Program-made: the position numbers and the translations under genes
Shown here: one piece after another, positions 6,751-16,041 of the stretch
Layout of the letters: every line of letters begins with the position of its first letter
Numbering within the stretch: position 1 is the first letter of the stretch
NCBI GenBank assembly: GCA_903863885.1
Contig: CAIPEB010000266.1
Span: 1-37,106 of the forward strand
From: an uncultured Planctomycetaceae bacterium
Lineage (GTDB): Bacteria; Planctomycetota; Planctomycetia; Pirellulales; Pirellulaceae
DNA: 37,106 nt
Direction: 5' to 3'
Notes under the pieces: generated by a model
Seen by the model: the letters and a program-made list of their open reading frames with translations, nothing else
The model's database searches: none
Told to the model about the DNA's origin: nothing

Positions 6751-7530
6751 ATGTTAGTGTTGTCGCGAGGCGTGGACGAGAAGGTTGTGTTCCCTCATCT
6801 GGGGATCACGGTTCAGATTCTGAGGGTTGCCGGGAATAAGGTGCGCATCGGCGTGGACGCGCCGCCCAGCGTCAGGGTCTTGCGCGAAGAGATTGCCGAG
6901 CCGGCGGACATGCAGTGCCTTGAGCAGGTCATGGCCGGTGTGGTCGAACAGGCGACCAAGACGAAGACGTTGTCGCATGAATTGCGAAACCGTCTGAACA
7001 TGGCAAGTCTGGCGCTGCATCTGGCTCAGAAACAGATCGAAGTGGGCATGTCGGACCGTGCCGAGGAGACGATCCAGCGGGCGTTGCAGGAATTTGCCTC
7101 GCTCGAGGAAACCCTGTCGCACGAGATCGCGCCGGTTGATCTGCAGTCCAAGCGACGGGCGCTCCTGGTCGAAGACAACGCCAACGAAAGCGCGTTGCTG
7201 GCCGGGTATCTGCAGATGGCCGGTTTCCACGTCGATACCGTGGGCGACGGCGCCGAGGCATTGAAGTATCTGTCCGAGCACGCCAAGCCGGATGTGATTC
7301 TGCTGGACATGCGGATGCCGAAGCTTGACGGTCCGGGAACCGTCTCGTCGATTCGGTGCAAGCCGGAGCTGCGCGGGCTGAAGCTGTTCGCCGTCAGCGG
7401 CACGGACCGCAGCGAAGTGGATGTCAAGATCGGACCGGGCGGCGTCGATCACTGGTTCTGCAAGCCGATCAACCCGAAGCAGCTGGTTGAAGAGATCGAC
7501 AAGCGGCTGACCAATCCGATTTCGGCCTGA
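6751..7530 (+). CDS. CsrA - DHp-like - receiver (REC) fusion regulator
   Basis: This 259-residue protein appears to have three parts. Residues 1-50 are a full CsrA domain (MLVLSRGVDEK, then NKVRIGVDAP and VRVLREEI), keeping Arg6 and the Arg of LREEI that contact GGA RNA. Residues about 55-126 form a helical hairpin resembling the dimerisation/phosphotransfer domain of histidine kinases, with an H-box-like LSHELRNRLN (His76) but no ATPase domain anywhere. Residues about 135-255 are a receiver with acidic pair Glu141/Asp142, phospho-acceptor Asp186 in LLDMRMP, Ser216 and Lys238 before Pro. CsrA is normally a stand-alone protein of about 60 residues. The inference is RNA binding controlled by phosphorylation. 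The gene is alone, convergent with the PPC gene, and no kinase adjoins it. Confidence 0.9.
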   Translation: MLVLSRGVDEKVVFPHLGITVQILRVAGNKVRIGVDAPPSVRVLREEIAEPADMQCLEQVMAGVVEQATKTKTLSHELRNRLNMASLALHLAQKQIEVGMSDRAEETIQRALQEFASLEETLSHEIAPVDLQSKRRALLVEDNANESALLAGYLQMAGFHVDTVGDGAEALKYLSEHAKPDVILLDMRMPKLDGPGTVSSIRCKPELRGLKLFAVSGTDRSEVDVKIGPGGVDHWFCKPINPKQLVEEIDKRLTNPISA

Positions 7531-7535
7531 GGTTT

Positions 7536-7556
7536 GGAAGCAACGGGTCTGCTTCC
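7536..7556 (+). terminator. Hairpin after the CsrA-fusion gene, possible terminator
   Basis: GGAAGCA (7536-7542) and TGCTTCC (7550-7556) form a perfect 7-bp stem with a 7-nt loop, six bases after the stop codon. There is no T-tract, so termination is uncertain. Confidence 0.35.
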
Positions 7557-7604
7557 AGCCGCGGCACGACGTGTGGGTCCAGCGATTGGCTGACTTCAAC
7601 ACCG

Positions 7605-7632
7605 AAGCTGCAGGGCTCCGGGGCTGCAGCTT
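7605..7632 (-). terminator. Perfect inverted repeat at the end of the PPC gene
   Basis: AAGCTGCAG (7605-7613) and CTGCAGCTT (7624-7632) form a 9-bp stem with a 10-nt loop. It overlaps the stop codon of the minus-strand PPC gene and faces the convergent CsrA-fusion gene. It lacks a T-tract, so it could be a weak bidirectional terminator. Confidence 0.35.
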
Positions 7633-10018
7633 ACGGTTTCGGGGCCGCGACGACCTGGAACGGCACGGCTGGCAGCGTCGCGACGGGAGTCAGCCGGTTC
7701 ATCGGTGCCTTGGCTTTGGCATTTCCGCTGCGCTTCGGAGCGGCCACGACGATCAGGTTTCCCGCCTGTCCCGGCTTCACTTTCGCTGCGTCGGTGTTCA
7801 GGACGAGGCTGACACCGTCCGATGATGCATCGACTTTTTCGAGGGTGATTCCTTCCGGCGGGTCGGCCAATTGCAGTTCGAATTGATTCGCGTTGCGGAT
7901 GAACGGTGCGGCGAACTGCAATGTGGTCTTTGATCCCGCGGTCAGCTTCAAGGGCAGGTCGCTGACGATGCGCATCGCCATGCCGCGCATCGGTCCGCCG
8001 GGCGAGTATGCGACTCGCATCTGCTGCACGGGCACGAGGTGCCGGTACGCGAAGGCCTGCATCATGTCTTCCGCCGGCGTGGCCGTGTGGCTCACTTCCC
8101 GGCCGCCGATATTCGCGCGCCCCTTGATGCGCACGTTGAAGGGCTGGTCCTGCGATTCCAAGAAGGTCAGCGTCATTCGCACTTCATCCTGTCCGGCCGG
8201 GATTCTTCCGCCGCTCAACTTGCACGCCGGGGCGGTATCCTGCAGCGAGATCGTGATATCGTCGGAGAAACCGTCCCTGCGCAACGCGTAGACCGTCACC
8301 GGCAAAGTGGCGCCGGCCCGTGCGTTCAACGTCGAAGGAACCACTCGCAGCTCGAAGTCGGGACGCGGCTGGCTGATCCGCAGGCGGTACGCGAACTCGG
8401 GTCCGCCCTGATGTTCCGCGTCCGTCACTCGCATTCGGTATGCGCCGTCCTTCGGCAGAGTGAAGCTCAGCCAGGAGTCCGCCTGATGAGTCAGCAGTCC
8501 CGCTCCCTTATCCTCGAAGTCATTGTTTGTGGCGAGCCTTTGTCCCGCCGCGTCCTCGATCGTCACGATCGAATCGAGGGGCGACTTCAATCTCCGGGCC
8601 TGGATTTCCGCCACCACGGTCGTGCCGGCTTTACCGTCGAACTCAAACAGGTCCTCGTCGTCGGGTTTGCCGATCCGGCCGTTGACGATCACAGGGAACT
8701 GCACCTGCTGCGGCACGGCCGGCTGTTTGTCGCTTTCCTTTTCCAGACATTCCGGCAGGTCGTCGACAGCAAAGAACAGCGAATTGGCGTAAGCCGTCTC
8801 TTGGCCGGTCGACAACGGGTAAACGCCCGGTCCCCGATCCTGGTTGTCGATCGTCAGGCTGCCGGCGGGCAGGTTCCAGCCCTGCAGTTCCACCGTCGTC
8901 TTTTCGCCGGTTCGGCCGCCCAGCGGAAACATGCTTGAGATGAAGGGCTGCTCGCCGACCGTGATGCGGTAGACGAAATCCTCGCGTCCGCGATAGATCG
9001 CATCCTTGATTTCTATCGAATACTCGCCGTCGGCCGGGATCCGGCAGTGGATCATGGGGTCCGGGTCGAATCGGTAGTCGTCCTCGTAGGCGAGTTCGTT
9101 TCCCTGGGAGTCGAACAGGGCCAGCGTGGCTTGAAACCAGCCGGGCACCGCGTCGGGAATGTACGGAATCAGCTGCCTCGCCTGGGCGACGGCCACGAGT
9201 TCCTGACCTTTGCGCGCCTGGAAGCGGAATCGATCGACGGCCCCGGGCATGATCTGTCCGTTGACGACCGTCGGGAGCGTGACGGTCGCTTCCGGCGGCG
9301 CTGCGCGTTTCCTGGGAGCTGAACTCGTCTTGGCAACGTCGCTCGTCCGTTCCGTGATGACCTTCGAGAGCGGTTTGGTGAACTCCGCCAGTTTTCCGAC
9401 GTGAAAGAAGAGCGGATTGGACAGCGAGTTCTTCGAGGCAATCCGCAGTTCACGCTGGCCAGGTTCTGCATCGGGAGCGATGGTGATTCGAACAACGGCC
9501 AATTCGGAAATCGCCGGGTTGGCGGGACGCCGCACGCTGGAACTCATCTTCTTGCGGACATCCTGCAATTTCCTGTCGTCGTCGTCGGTCCACTTGGCAC
9601 CCGCGTATTTTTTCTTCAGCTGCTCCAGTTCCTGGTCATCCGACTCATTCGCTTTCTTGTCGACGCTCTTGGCGTTCTTGAAACTGCGGAACTGCTCCAA
9701 TGCGCGGAAGTCGCCGCGCACGACGGCCTTTCTTGCGAGCAGTTCGTCGACCTCGATTCGCAGTTCATTGAGTTCCTTGGGGGAGATCGGCCGCACGAGT
9801 TCAGTGACGGTCCCCTGGACGCCGTCGCCCGACACGTCGATGTGCTCTGCGCCGGTGAGACCCTGGCCGGCAACGATTGCCTCGAACGTGGTGCCCTGCT
9901 GGCCGCCGGCCGGATAAACATAGCCGACGTGCGGGTTCTGTGGTTGACCGCAAACGGTCTGCACGAGGAGGAACCAGACCGCCAATCCGGCCGCCTTGTG
10001 CCAACGCCTTGAGCCCAT
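7631..10018 (-). CDS. Secreted PPC-domain planctomycete protein
   Basis: The 795-residue protein has an N-terminal signal peptide (hydrophobic AAGLAVWFLLVQTVCGQ). An IPT/TIG-like start follows (YVYPAGGQQGTTFE), then a charged helical segment at about 85-155 rich in Lys/Glu/Asp. Two bacterial pre-peptidase C-terminal (PPC)-like beta domains come next (FRFQARKGQELVAVAQA and LFEFDGKAGTTVVAEIQA), with Ig-like sheets after. PPC domains are secreted, probably carbohydrate- or protein-binding modules. It is third in the DUF1549/1553 - DUF1501 - PPC cluster and starts 61 bases after DUF1501. AGGAGATCCCC before the ATG at 10018 supports the start. No catalytic motif is visible, so its exact role is unknown. 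Confidence 0.85.
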   Translation of the reverse strand: MGSRRWHKAAGLAVWFLLVQTVCGQPQNPHVGYVYPAGGQQGTTFEAIVAGQGLTGAEHIDVSGDGVQGTVTELVRPISPKELNELRIEVDELLARKAVVRGDFRALEQFRSFKNAKSVDKKANESDDQELEQLKKKYAGAKWTDDDDRKLQDVRKKMSSSVRRPANPAISELAVVRITIAPDAEPGQRELRIASKNSLSNPLFFHVGKLAEFTKPLSKVITERTSDVAKTSSAPRKRAAPPEATVTLPTVVNGQIMPGAVDRFRFQARKGQELVAVAQARQLIPYIPDAVPGWFQATLALFDSQGNELAYEDDYRFDPDPMIHCRIPADGEYSIEIKDAIYRGREDFVYRITVGEQPFISSMFPLGGRTGEKTTVELQGWNLPAGSLTIDNQDRGPGVYPLSTGQETAYANSLFFAVDDLPECLEKESDKQPAVPQQVQFPVIVNGRIGKPDDEDLFEFDGKAGTTVVAEIQARRLKSPLDSIVTIEDAAGQRLATNNDFEDKGAGLLTHQADSWLSFTLPKDGAYRMRVTDAEHQGGPEFAYRLRISQPRPDFELRVVPSTLNARAGATLPVTVYALRRDGFSDDITISLQDTAPACKLSGGRIPAGQDEVRMTLTFLESQDQPFNVRIKGRANIGGREVSHTATPAEDMMQAFAYRHLVPVQQMRVAYSPGGPMRGMAMRIVSDLPLKLTAGSKTTLQFAAPFIRNANQFELQLADPPEGITLEKVDASSDGVSLVLNTDAAKVKPGQAGNLIVVAAPKRSGNAKAKAPMNRLTPVATLPAVPFQVVAAPKP

Positions 10019-10079
10019 GGGGATCTCCTGTCACTTAAACCGCCGCCGAGGAACCTCGACTTGCGCGTGGGTTTCGGTC

Positions 10080-11447
10080 TCAGGTGATTTCTTTCAACTT
10101 CCCGCCGGTCTTTTCCTCCGCACCGGGGCTGGTCAAAACCGTGACCGACTGGCCCTGGGGGTGAGGCAGTTTCGACTGACTGTCTATCCCGAGCAGTTCG
10201 TAGAAAGTGCCGACCAGATCGACGGGATGTACGGGCCGGTCCTGCACTTCTTCTCCGCGCTGCGTCGAGGAGCCGACCACCTGTCCTCCGCGGAAACCTC
10301 CGCCTGCGACCAGCACCGAAAAGACATTGCCGTAGTGGCCGCGTCCGCCGTTCCACGGAGCCTCCCACTGAACGCGGGGCGTCCGGCCGAATTCGCCGCA
10401 GCACCAGATGATGGTGCTTTCGAGCAGTCCTCGTTGCGACAGATCCTCGAGCAGGGTCGCGAGGCCCTTGTCCAGTTCCGGCAGCTTGCGCTGCATCGTC
10501 TGGAAATGTCCCTTGTGTGTATCCCAGCCGCTGTAGTTGATCGTGGTGTAGGGCACGCCTTTTTCGACAAGCCGCCGCGCCAGCAGACAGGACTGGCCGA
10601 AGGTGTTGCGGCCGTACTTCTCGCGCAGGTTGTCCTTTTCCTGATTGAGATCGAATACCTTGCCGGCGTCTCCGAGAATCAGGTCGTAGGCCTGTTTGTT
10701 GCACTGTTCCATCGCGCCCAGTTCCGGGTCGTTCGGCATGGCTTGTTCCAGCGCGTTGAGCGATTCGAGCAGATCGCGCCGGTTCTTCTGCCGTTCCTCC
10801 GAGATGCCCTCGGCGACGACTCCCTCGACGACGAAGCGGCTTTGAGCGGGATCGCCGCCAGTGGCAAACGGCTTGAACTTGAAACCCAGAAAGCCGGCTT
10901 CCGAGAATCTTCCCTGGGGCTTCGTCAGCACGATGTAGGGCGGAATCAGTCCCTCGTAGCCGGCCCCGTAGCCTCTGAACAGGGACACGACGGCGCCGAC
11001 GGAGGGATAGACGCTGCCGTCGCCGGGTTGCCGCGCGGTCTGCACCAGATACGACGCGGTTTCATGGCCGTTGTTTCCGTGCGTCATGCTGCGGATCAAC
11101 GAATACTTGTCGGCGTGTTTGGCCAGTTCAGGCAGGAGTTCGCTGATCTTGACACCGCTCACGTTGGTAGCAATCGGGCTCTTCAGCGGGCCGGTGTAAT
11201 CCTGGCCGGCATCCGGCTTGGGATCGAACGTATCGATGTGGCACGCGCCTCCCCACAGCCAGATCTGAATGACCGACTTGGCCTTGGACGACGGAGGCGC
11301 GGCAGCGGCCTTGCTCTGGCCAAAGACCTGCACGCGGTTGTTCATCAGCAGACCGAGGCCGGTAGCCGCGCCGCCGCAGAGCGCGGTCCGTCTGGACCAT
11401 CGGCCGTCAAGAATATTTCGAGCGCCGGGTTCATTACGAATGGTCAT
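10080..11447 (-). CDS. DUF1501 protein (Tat-exported, sulfatase-like fold)
   Basis: The 455-residue member of the planctomycete-expanded DUF1501 family is distantly related to alkaline phosphatases and sulfatases. A Tat-like leader (WSRRTALCGGAATGLGLLMN, twin Arg) is followed by family blocks: SVIQIWLWGGACHIDTFDPK, GNNGHETASYLVQTARQPG, YTTINYSGWDTHKGHF and IIWCCGEFGRTPRV. The ATG at 11447 has GAGGAA upstream; a longer frame to 11573 would bury the Tat signal and is rejected. In planctomycetes this gene nearly always pairs with a DUF1549/DUF1553 gene, as here, 83 bases upstream in the same direction. The biochemical function of the pair is unestablished; export and polymer breakdown are the usual guesses. 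Confidence 0.9.
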   Translation of the reverse strand: MTIRNEPGARNILDGRWSRRTALCGGAATGLGLLMNNRVQVFGQSKAAAAPPSSKAKSVIQIWLWGGACHIDTFDPKPDAGQDYTGPLKSPIATNVSGVKISELLPELAKHADKYSLIRSMTHGNNGHETASYLVQTARQPGDGSVYPSVGAVVSLFRGYGAGYEGLIPPYIVLTKPQGRFSEAGFLGFKFKPFATGGDPAQSRFVVEGVVAEGISEERQKNRRDLLESLNALEQAMPNDPELGAMEQCNKQAYDLILGDAGKVFDLNQEKDNLREKYGRNTFGQSCLLARRLVEKGVPYTTINYSGWDTHKGHFQTMQRKLPELDKGLATLLEDLSQRGLLESTIIWCCGEFGRTPRVQWEAPWNGGRGHYGNVFSVLVAGGGFRGGQVVGSSTQRGEEVQDRPVHPVDLVGTFYELLGIDSQSKLPHPQGQSVTVLTSPGAEEKTGGKLKEIT

Positions 11448-11530
11448 CTGTCGTTCCTCAGTTTTCGCTCGCGAACTCCGAATCGATGACTGCCGACCAC
11501 CGCAGGCGTCGCGGTGGGCCCGCTCGGAAC

Positions 11531-13198
11531 TTAATGCCGGTACTGGAATTCCGCGCTGTTGACCAGCGCCCACGCCAGATCAACAACTGCCTCGCGTTTT
11601 GAAGGCGCGGCCTTCGAGTACTCCGCCACCTTCTTCAATTCTTCGTCAGTGGGAAACCGCGAAAGAACGGTCAGGTAGAGTTCCTTCACCGCCTCCAGGG
11701 GCCGCTGAGATTCCTGCGCCGTCAACTCGGCACGGGCCTTGGCCCCGCGGGGAGCTTTGTTCTTGGGGAGCTTTCCAAAGGACGGGCCACTCCCGGCGGC
11801 GGGCTGGAAAATGGCCAGCAGCTTCGGGCTGTTCTCGATCTTTCGCTGGATGTGGCTCGAGTTCAACAGGTGCAGACGCTGATCCGCAGTGGGGCGATTG
11901 CTGCGCTCGGAGGCCAGACCTGTGTCGCGGGGCGGCCGGCCGAACATTTCCAGGAACGGACTGGTGATGCTTCCGTCGGGCAGGGAAATCGACCGCATCC
12001 CTTCGGGCACATACGTGAAGGGCTCCGGCACCGAACTCGAATACTGCTCGGTGGTGCCCGTGATCTGGTTTAACGCGTCGATCAGGACTTCGGCCTCGAG
12101 TCGTCGCAGCGGGTATCGGGCAAAGTGCGCCGCCGCCTCGGGCTTGTCGCTTCGGGAGATCGCAGACAGCTGGTACGTCTTCGAGTTCAGGATCAGCCGC
12201 ATGAGGTGCTTGAGATCGTATTTCGCCCCCGACAGTTCCTTCGCGAGATAGTCGAGCAGTTCGGGGTTGGCGGGCGGATTGTCGTCGCGGAAGTCGTCGG
12301 GCTCGTGCACGATCCCCCGGCCCAGCAGCCAGAACCAGACGCGGTTGGCGATGCAGCGGCTGAACCATGGGTTCCGCTCGCTGGTCAACCAATCCGCGAA
12401 AACAATCCGCGGGTCTTCGCCTTGGATGACCTTTGCCGCGGTGCCGTCGGGAAAGGCGGGGGCTGCCTGTGCGTTTTCCGGACCAGCCGCCTTGGCCGGG
12501 CTCGGGTCAAATGAAACGATTTCCTCTTTCCACTCGCCCGTCGATCGAAAGCTGATCTGCGAGAAGAAGGCTGCCATGCCCGCCCAGCGCTCTTTGGGCC
12601 AACCCGCGCCCCGGGTCCCCATGAACGTCAGTGCTACCGACTGCGCGATCCCCTCCGGCGTCTTGTTCTGGGTCGCCCGATAGAAATTCACCTGGCCGAC
12701 TCGGAAGTTGCTGCCGTTGCTCGTGAGCAGCTGCCTCGCAAATCGATCGTACGGAGTGTTTTCCTTGAGGCTCGTTTGAATCCAGCGATAGTACGCCTGG
12801 GCCGCATTGGGCCAGAGGTTGATCGGGAATTCGGCTTTGACCCTCAGCAGGTCGCTCCATTTCATCGCCCAGTAGTCGGCGTATTCCTTTCGTTCGAGCA
12901 GACGGTCGATCAGCACGCTGCGTTTGTTCGCGGCTTTTTCCGAAAGGAACTCGCGAGCTTCCTGGGCGGTCGGCAATGTTCCCAGGACATCCAGATAAAC
13001 GCGGCGCACGAACACCGCGTCTGAGCAGACATTGGCCGGCTGGATATCGAGTCGCTTGAGATCGGCAAAGACCAACTCGTCGATCCGACATGCGGGCGTC
13101 AGGTCCGTGACCCCATCGTATAACTTCGCGGCAGGGTTTTCGCCGGCTGCGGACGTCATCGCCGCAACCCACATCACGAGAAAGGGAATGCTGGACAT
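11531..13198 (-). CDS. DUF1549/DUF1553 secreted protein
   Basis: The 555-residue protein has a short signal peptide (SSIPFLVMWVAAMTSAAGE). A DUF1549 (PSCyt2) region follows (VRRVYLDVLGTLPTAQEARE, then YADYWAMKWSDLLR), then DUF1553 (PSD1) with FADWLTSERNPWFSRCIANR, LGRGIVHEPDDFRDDNPP and RLEAEVLIDALNQITG. Many relatives begin with a cytochrome-c-like PSCyt1 domain bearing CxxCH; that domain is absent here, so this is the short form. The ATG at 13198 is chosen because it starts the signal peptide. It heads the DUF1549/1553 - DUF1501 - PPC unit. The family's activity is unknown; association with secreted carbohydrate-active enzymes is common in this phylum. Confidence 0.9.
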   Translation of the reverse strand: MSSIPFLVMWVAAMTSAAGENPAAKLYDGVTDLTPACRIDELVFADLKRLDIQPANVCSDAVFVRRVYLDVLGTLPTAQEAREFLSEKAANKRSVLIDRLLERKEYADYWAMKWSDLLRVKAEFPINLWPNAAQAYYRWIQTSLKENTPYDRFARQLLTSNGSNFRVGQVNFYRATQNKTPEGIAQSVALTFMGTRGAGWPKERWAGMAAFFSQISFRSTGEWKEEIVSFDPSPAKAAGPENAQAAPAFPDGTAAKVIQGEDPRIVFADWLTSERNPWFSRCIANRVWFWLLGRGIVHEPDDFRDDNPPANPELLDYLAKELSGAKYDLKHLMRLILNSKTYQLSAISRSDKPEAAAHFARYPLRRLEAEVLIDALNQITGTTEQYSSSVPEPFTYVPEGMRSISLPDGSITSPFLEMFGRPPRDTGLASERSNRPTADQRLHLLNSSHIQRKIENSPKLLAIFQPAAGSGPSFGKLPKNKAPRGAKARAELTAQESQRPLEAVKELYLTVLSRFPTDEELKKVAEYSKAAPSKREAVVDLAWALVNSAEFQYRH

Positions 13199-13507
13199 GT
13201 GCGTGTGTTTTCCGACTGGACAGACGAACTGAGGTGCGTGATGTGCCGCCGATTGCATCTCCCGGACGCATCGAACGGTCTGGTGAGTTGCAGGCCCCGG
13301 CAGAAGCGACGAGTCATTTCTTCGCCCAACGGATATGATACACGCCCCGGGCATGTTGCCACAGGTTTGTTGCCGGTTGTTTCCGTATGGCAGGGACCGT
13401 ACCGACAGCCGGGAAGTTTGCCGATCTCACGCAGGTGAGGCACAATCCCCGCTCGTGGCCATCGCCGACGAATCCGTGTCGTGCGAGTCTGACCAAGGAG
13501 CGAGTGA
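13199..13507. other. Gene-free 309-bp spacer upstream of DUF1549/1553
   Basis: No credible coding frame was seen. It should contain the minus-strand promoter of the DUF1549/1553 - DUF1501 - PPC unit. A TATCAT on the minus strand (complement of 13334-13339) could be a -10 box, but no good -35 lies at the right distance. Nothing else was recognised. Confidence 0.4.
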
Positions 13508-15550
13508 TCACCTCGAATCAGCCTGGCCGCTGTAGATCTTCAATCGCTCGATCTGGCCCGCGAACTTCGGCGGCGGCGCTTCCAACAACGGGCTGCCAAG
13601 GTCCGCGCCGATCTGCATCAGGTCGTTGGGATCGGCGGCGATGAAGTCGGCCAGTGCAGCGGCGCCGGCCTGATGGCCATCGACGTAAAGCACAGCCTTT
13701 GGTTCAATCGTGATGATCCCCACAAGGGTGGTCCAGTCCGTGAAGGCTTGCGGGCCGGCGACCGTCGTTGCTTTGCCGTCGGTGACGACGGTGAACATGG
13801 GCTTTCCGTCCTTCAACCAGATCGCATAGCCGTGCGACCTGCCGCCTCGCGCGACAATGACGCCGTCGGGTCGTTCAGGTCTCACCGTGACCTCGATGGT
13901 CCACGGTTTGCCCGCCGGGTTCAACGATGGGGAATTCGGCACTTCCACGTAGCCGGATCCATCCAGTTGGAGTGCGGGCCGGCCTTCGCGTCCCGCGCCG
14001 ATCCTGCCATTGACGATGCGGCCGTCGTTGTGAAACTCGCTGCGGTCCGCGATTCGCGATCCGGCGGGTTGGCTGAAATCGAAGTCCAGCTTCAACGCCG
14101 GCCGTGCATCGGGTTTGGTGTCGGGGCCATCCGGCAGCCCCCACCATGCAGGACGGTCGACATAATCCGGGACCCGGTAGCCCAGTTCCTTCGCAAGCCG
14201 GTCATGCTCTGCTTCCAGGCGGGTCTGCAAGTCGGTCTTGGCTGCGGAACTGTAGAGGTTGCGAGTTTCGAACGGATCGGCTTTCAAATCGAACAACTCA
14301 GTCCACTCGTCGTGACCCGGATAGCGGATCAGCTTCGCATCCTTTGTCCGCACGGCCGTGATGTCGGGTACGCGGGAGTTCACCTGTTTCTCCGCGAAGT
14401 ACTCGTAGAACCAGCTCTCCCGCCAGGCGACATTTTCCCCGGCCAGGAGCGGCCGCCAGCTGCGCCCCTGCATTTCGGCGGGAACGGTCTCGCCCGCCAT
14501 GTCGAGCAGCGACGGGGCGAGGTCGAGGTTCAGCACCATCTCGTCGACAACCTGACCTCTCTTGAACCCCGGCAGATTCGGAAACCGCACGAGAAAAGGC
14601 ACTCGCAGACTCTCGTCGTAGGCGCTGCGTTTATCGCCGAGGCCGTGCTCGCCGAGGTAGTAACCATTGTCGCTCGTGTAGATCACCACGGTGTTGTCGG
14701 CGATCTTCATTTCATCCAGCGCATCGAGGAGCTCTCCCAGGCAATCGTCGGCGGCGCTGATGCAGCGAAAGTAATCCAGGTTCACCGGCACGGTTTCGCC
14801 CGGCACCGCCGGTGCCGGCGGTTTGGCTCGATTGCCCATGTAGGGTGCGCGGGAGTTCAGATTCGGGACGGCGCGGGCCTGTTCACCGGCGAACCGCTGC
14901 TTCGCCCGCAGGGGCGGCTCGCACGGGCCGTGCGGAGATTTGAAGCCCACGACAAGGGACCAGGGTTTGCCCGATCCTTGCTGCTGGCGCATGAAGTCAA
15001 TCGCGTACCGGGTCGAAAGATCATCTACCCAGCCGCTGGACGGCGTGTCTTTGCCCTGGACGACGATGACCGGATCGACGTAGCGGGCGTGACCCAGGAA
15101 ACTGGCGTGGAAGTCAAATCCAGGCCGTTCGCGCTGGCTGTCCATGTGCCATTTGCCGATATAGCCGGTGGCATAACCGGCCCGCCGCAGCAACGTGGCA
15201 TGCGTCACATTGTCGAGAGGAAACGGACGGAAATTGGAAGCGATGCCGTTGAAGTGATTGTATCGACCGGTCAGATTGACGGCCCGGCTCGGAGCGCACA
15301 GCGAATTGACGACAAACGCGTTGCGGAACCGAACGCCCTCGGTGGCCAATCGGTCCATGTTCGGAGTTTGAAACCAGGGAAATCTGCCCTGAGCTCCCTG
15401 CTCTTTCTGGACCACACCCATCGCATCGTAGCGCTGGTCGTCGGTGTAGATGAATAGGAAATTCGGCCGCACGCGGGCATCGGCGGCAGCCAGTGAGATT
15501 GCCTTCCCGGCAACGAAGACGGCGACGGCGAGAATCAGGAGTCTTTTCAT
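13508..15550 (-). CDS. Secreted Cys-type sulfatase with LamG-like C-terminus
   Basis: The 680-residue protein starts with a signal peptide (KRLLILAVAVFVAGKAISLAA). The sulfatase domain follows: metal-binding FLFIYTDDQRYD (Asp37, Asp38) and the signature LCAPSRAVNLTGR with Cys85, the residue converted to formylglycine. Later blocks are VGFKSPHGPCEPP, IYTSDNGYYLGEHGLGDK and the DLKADPFETRNLY end motif. From about residue 515 a concanavalin/LamG-like module follows (LQLDGSGYVEVPNSPSLNP), often used for glycan binding. It likely removes sulfate esters from polysaccharides outside the cytoplasm. Maturation needs an enzyme not seen here. The ATG at 15550 has GGGA upstream. It starts 14 bases after a DUF2177 gene, probably in one transcript. 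Confidence 0.92.
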   Translation of the reverse strand: MKRLLILAVAVFVAGKAISLAAADARVRPNFLFIYTDDQRYDAMGVVQKEQGAQGRFPWFQTPNMDRLATEGVRFRNAFVVNSLCAPSRAVNLTGRYNHFNGIASNFRPFPLDNVTHATLLRRAGYATGYIGKWHMDSQRERPGFDFHASFLGHARYVDPVIVVQGKDTPSSGWVDDLSTRYAIDFMRQQQGSGKPWSLVVGFKSPHGPCEPPLRAKQRFAGEQARAVPNLNSRAPYMGNRAKPPAPAVPGETVPVNLDYFRCISAADDCLGELLDALDEMKIADNTVVIYTSDNGYYLGEHGLGDKRSAYDESLRVPFLVRFPNLPGFKRGQVVDEMVLNLDLAPSLLDMAGETVPAEMQGRSWRPLLAGENVAWRESWFYEYFAEKQVNSRVPDITAVRTKDAKLIRYPGHDEWTELFDLKADPFETRNLYSSAAKTDLQTRLEAEHDRLAKELGYRVPDYVDRPAWWGLPDGPDTKPDARPALKLDFDFSQPAGSRIADRSEFHNDGRIVNGRIGAGREGRPALQLDGSGYVEVPNSPSLNPAGKPWTIEVTVRPERPDGVIVARGGRSHGYAIWLKDGKPMFTVVTDGKATTVAGPQAFTDWTTLVGIITIEPKAVLYVDGHQAGAAALADFIAADPNDLMQIGADLGSPLLEAPPPKFAGQIERLKIYSGQADSR

Positions 15551-15564
15551 TTCGTTTTCCCGGA

Positions 15565-15966
15565 TCATTGCAGCCAGCGTCCCGCGTAGAACCCGCAGAT
15601 GCTCACGGCGGCGGCGAGCGTTGCGCCCCACAGCATGTCAACGATCGTCACCGCGATCGGCCATTTGGCGACCGTCGCCAGATTCGTCAGATCATAGGTG
15701 GCATAGGTGACCAGGCCGAAGAATGCGCCGAGCAGGATCGCTTTTCTCAAGGAACCGGTGCCGATGCTGGGAACGATAACGAACACCAGCAGTCCCGCAA
15801 CGAACAGAAAGTAAAAGGCGAACGCGGCGGTCCAATTCGGACGCTCGGTCAGCAGGAACCCGATTTGCTGGCGATAGAACGTTCGGGCCACGAATCCCAG
15901 CCAAATCATGTCGATCAGAAAAAAGGCGGCAAAAGTCGATGCGTAGAGCTTCAGGTAATAGAGCAT
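15565..15966 (-). CDS. DUF2177-family small membrane protein
   Basis: The 133-residue protein has four predicted membrane helices: LYASTFAAFFLIDMIWLGFV, AFAFYFLFVAGLLVFVIVP, AILLGAFFGLVTYATYDLTN and IVDMLWGATLAAAVSICGF. The IDMIWLG and TYATYDLTNLATVAKWP motifs are characteristic of DUF2177, whose function is unknown. The ATG at 15966 has a strong GAGGAGGAAA ribosome-binding site; the longer frame to 16254 has no family similarity. It sits 14 bases before the sulfatase start, in the same direction, so co-transcription is likely. Confidence 0.85.
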   Translation of the reverse strand: MLYYLKLYASTFAAFFLIDMIWLGFVARTFYRQQIGFLLTERPNWTAAFAFYFLFVAGLLVFVIVPSIGTGSLRKAILLGAFFGLVTYATYDLTNLATVAKWPIAVTIVDMLWGATLAAAVSICGFYAGRWLQ

Positions 15967-16041
15967 TGCCTTTCCTCCTCGCTCGAATCGGTTGTTGGAA
16001 GGTGCTGCAAAACTCACTCTCCCCTTGAGGAGAATCGACCC

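Noticed and set aside
13673-15457. 594-codon open frame on the plus strand
   Set aside because: It is antisense to the sulfatase, whose signature motifs are unmistakable.
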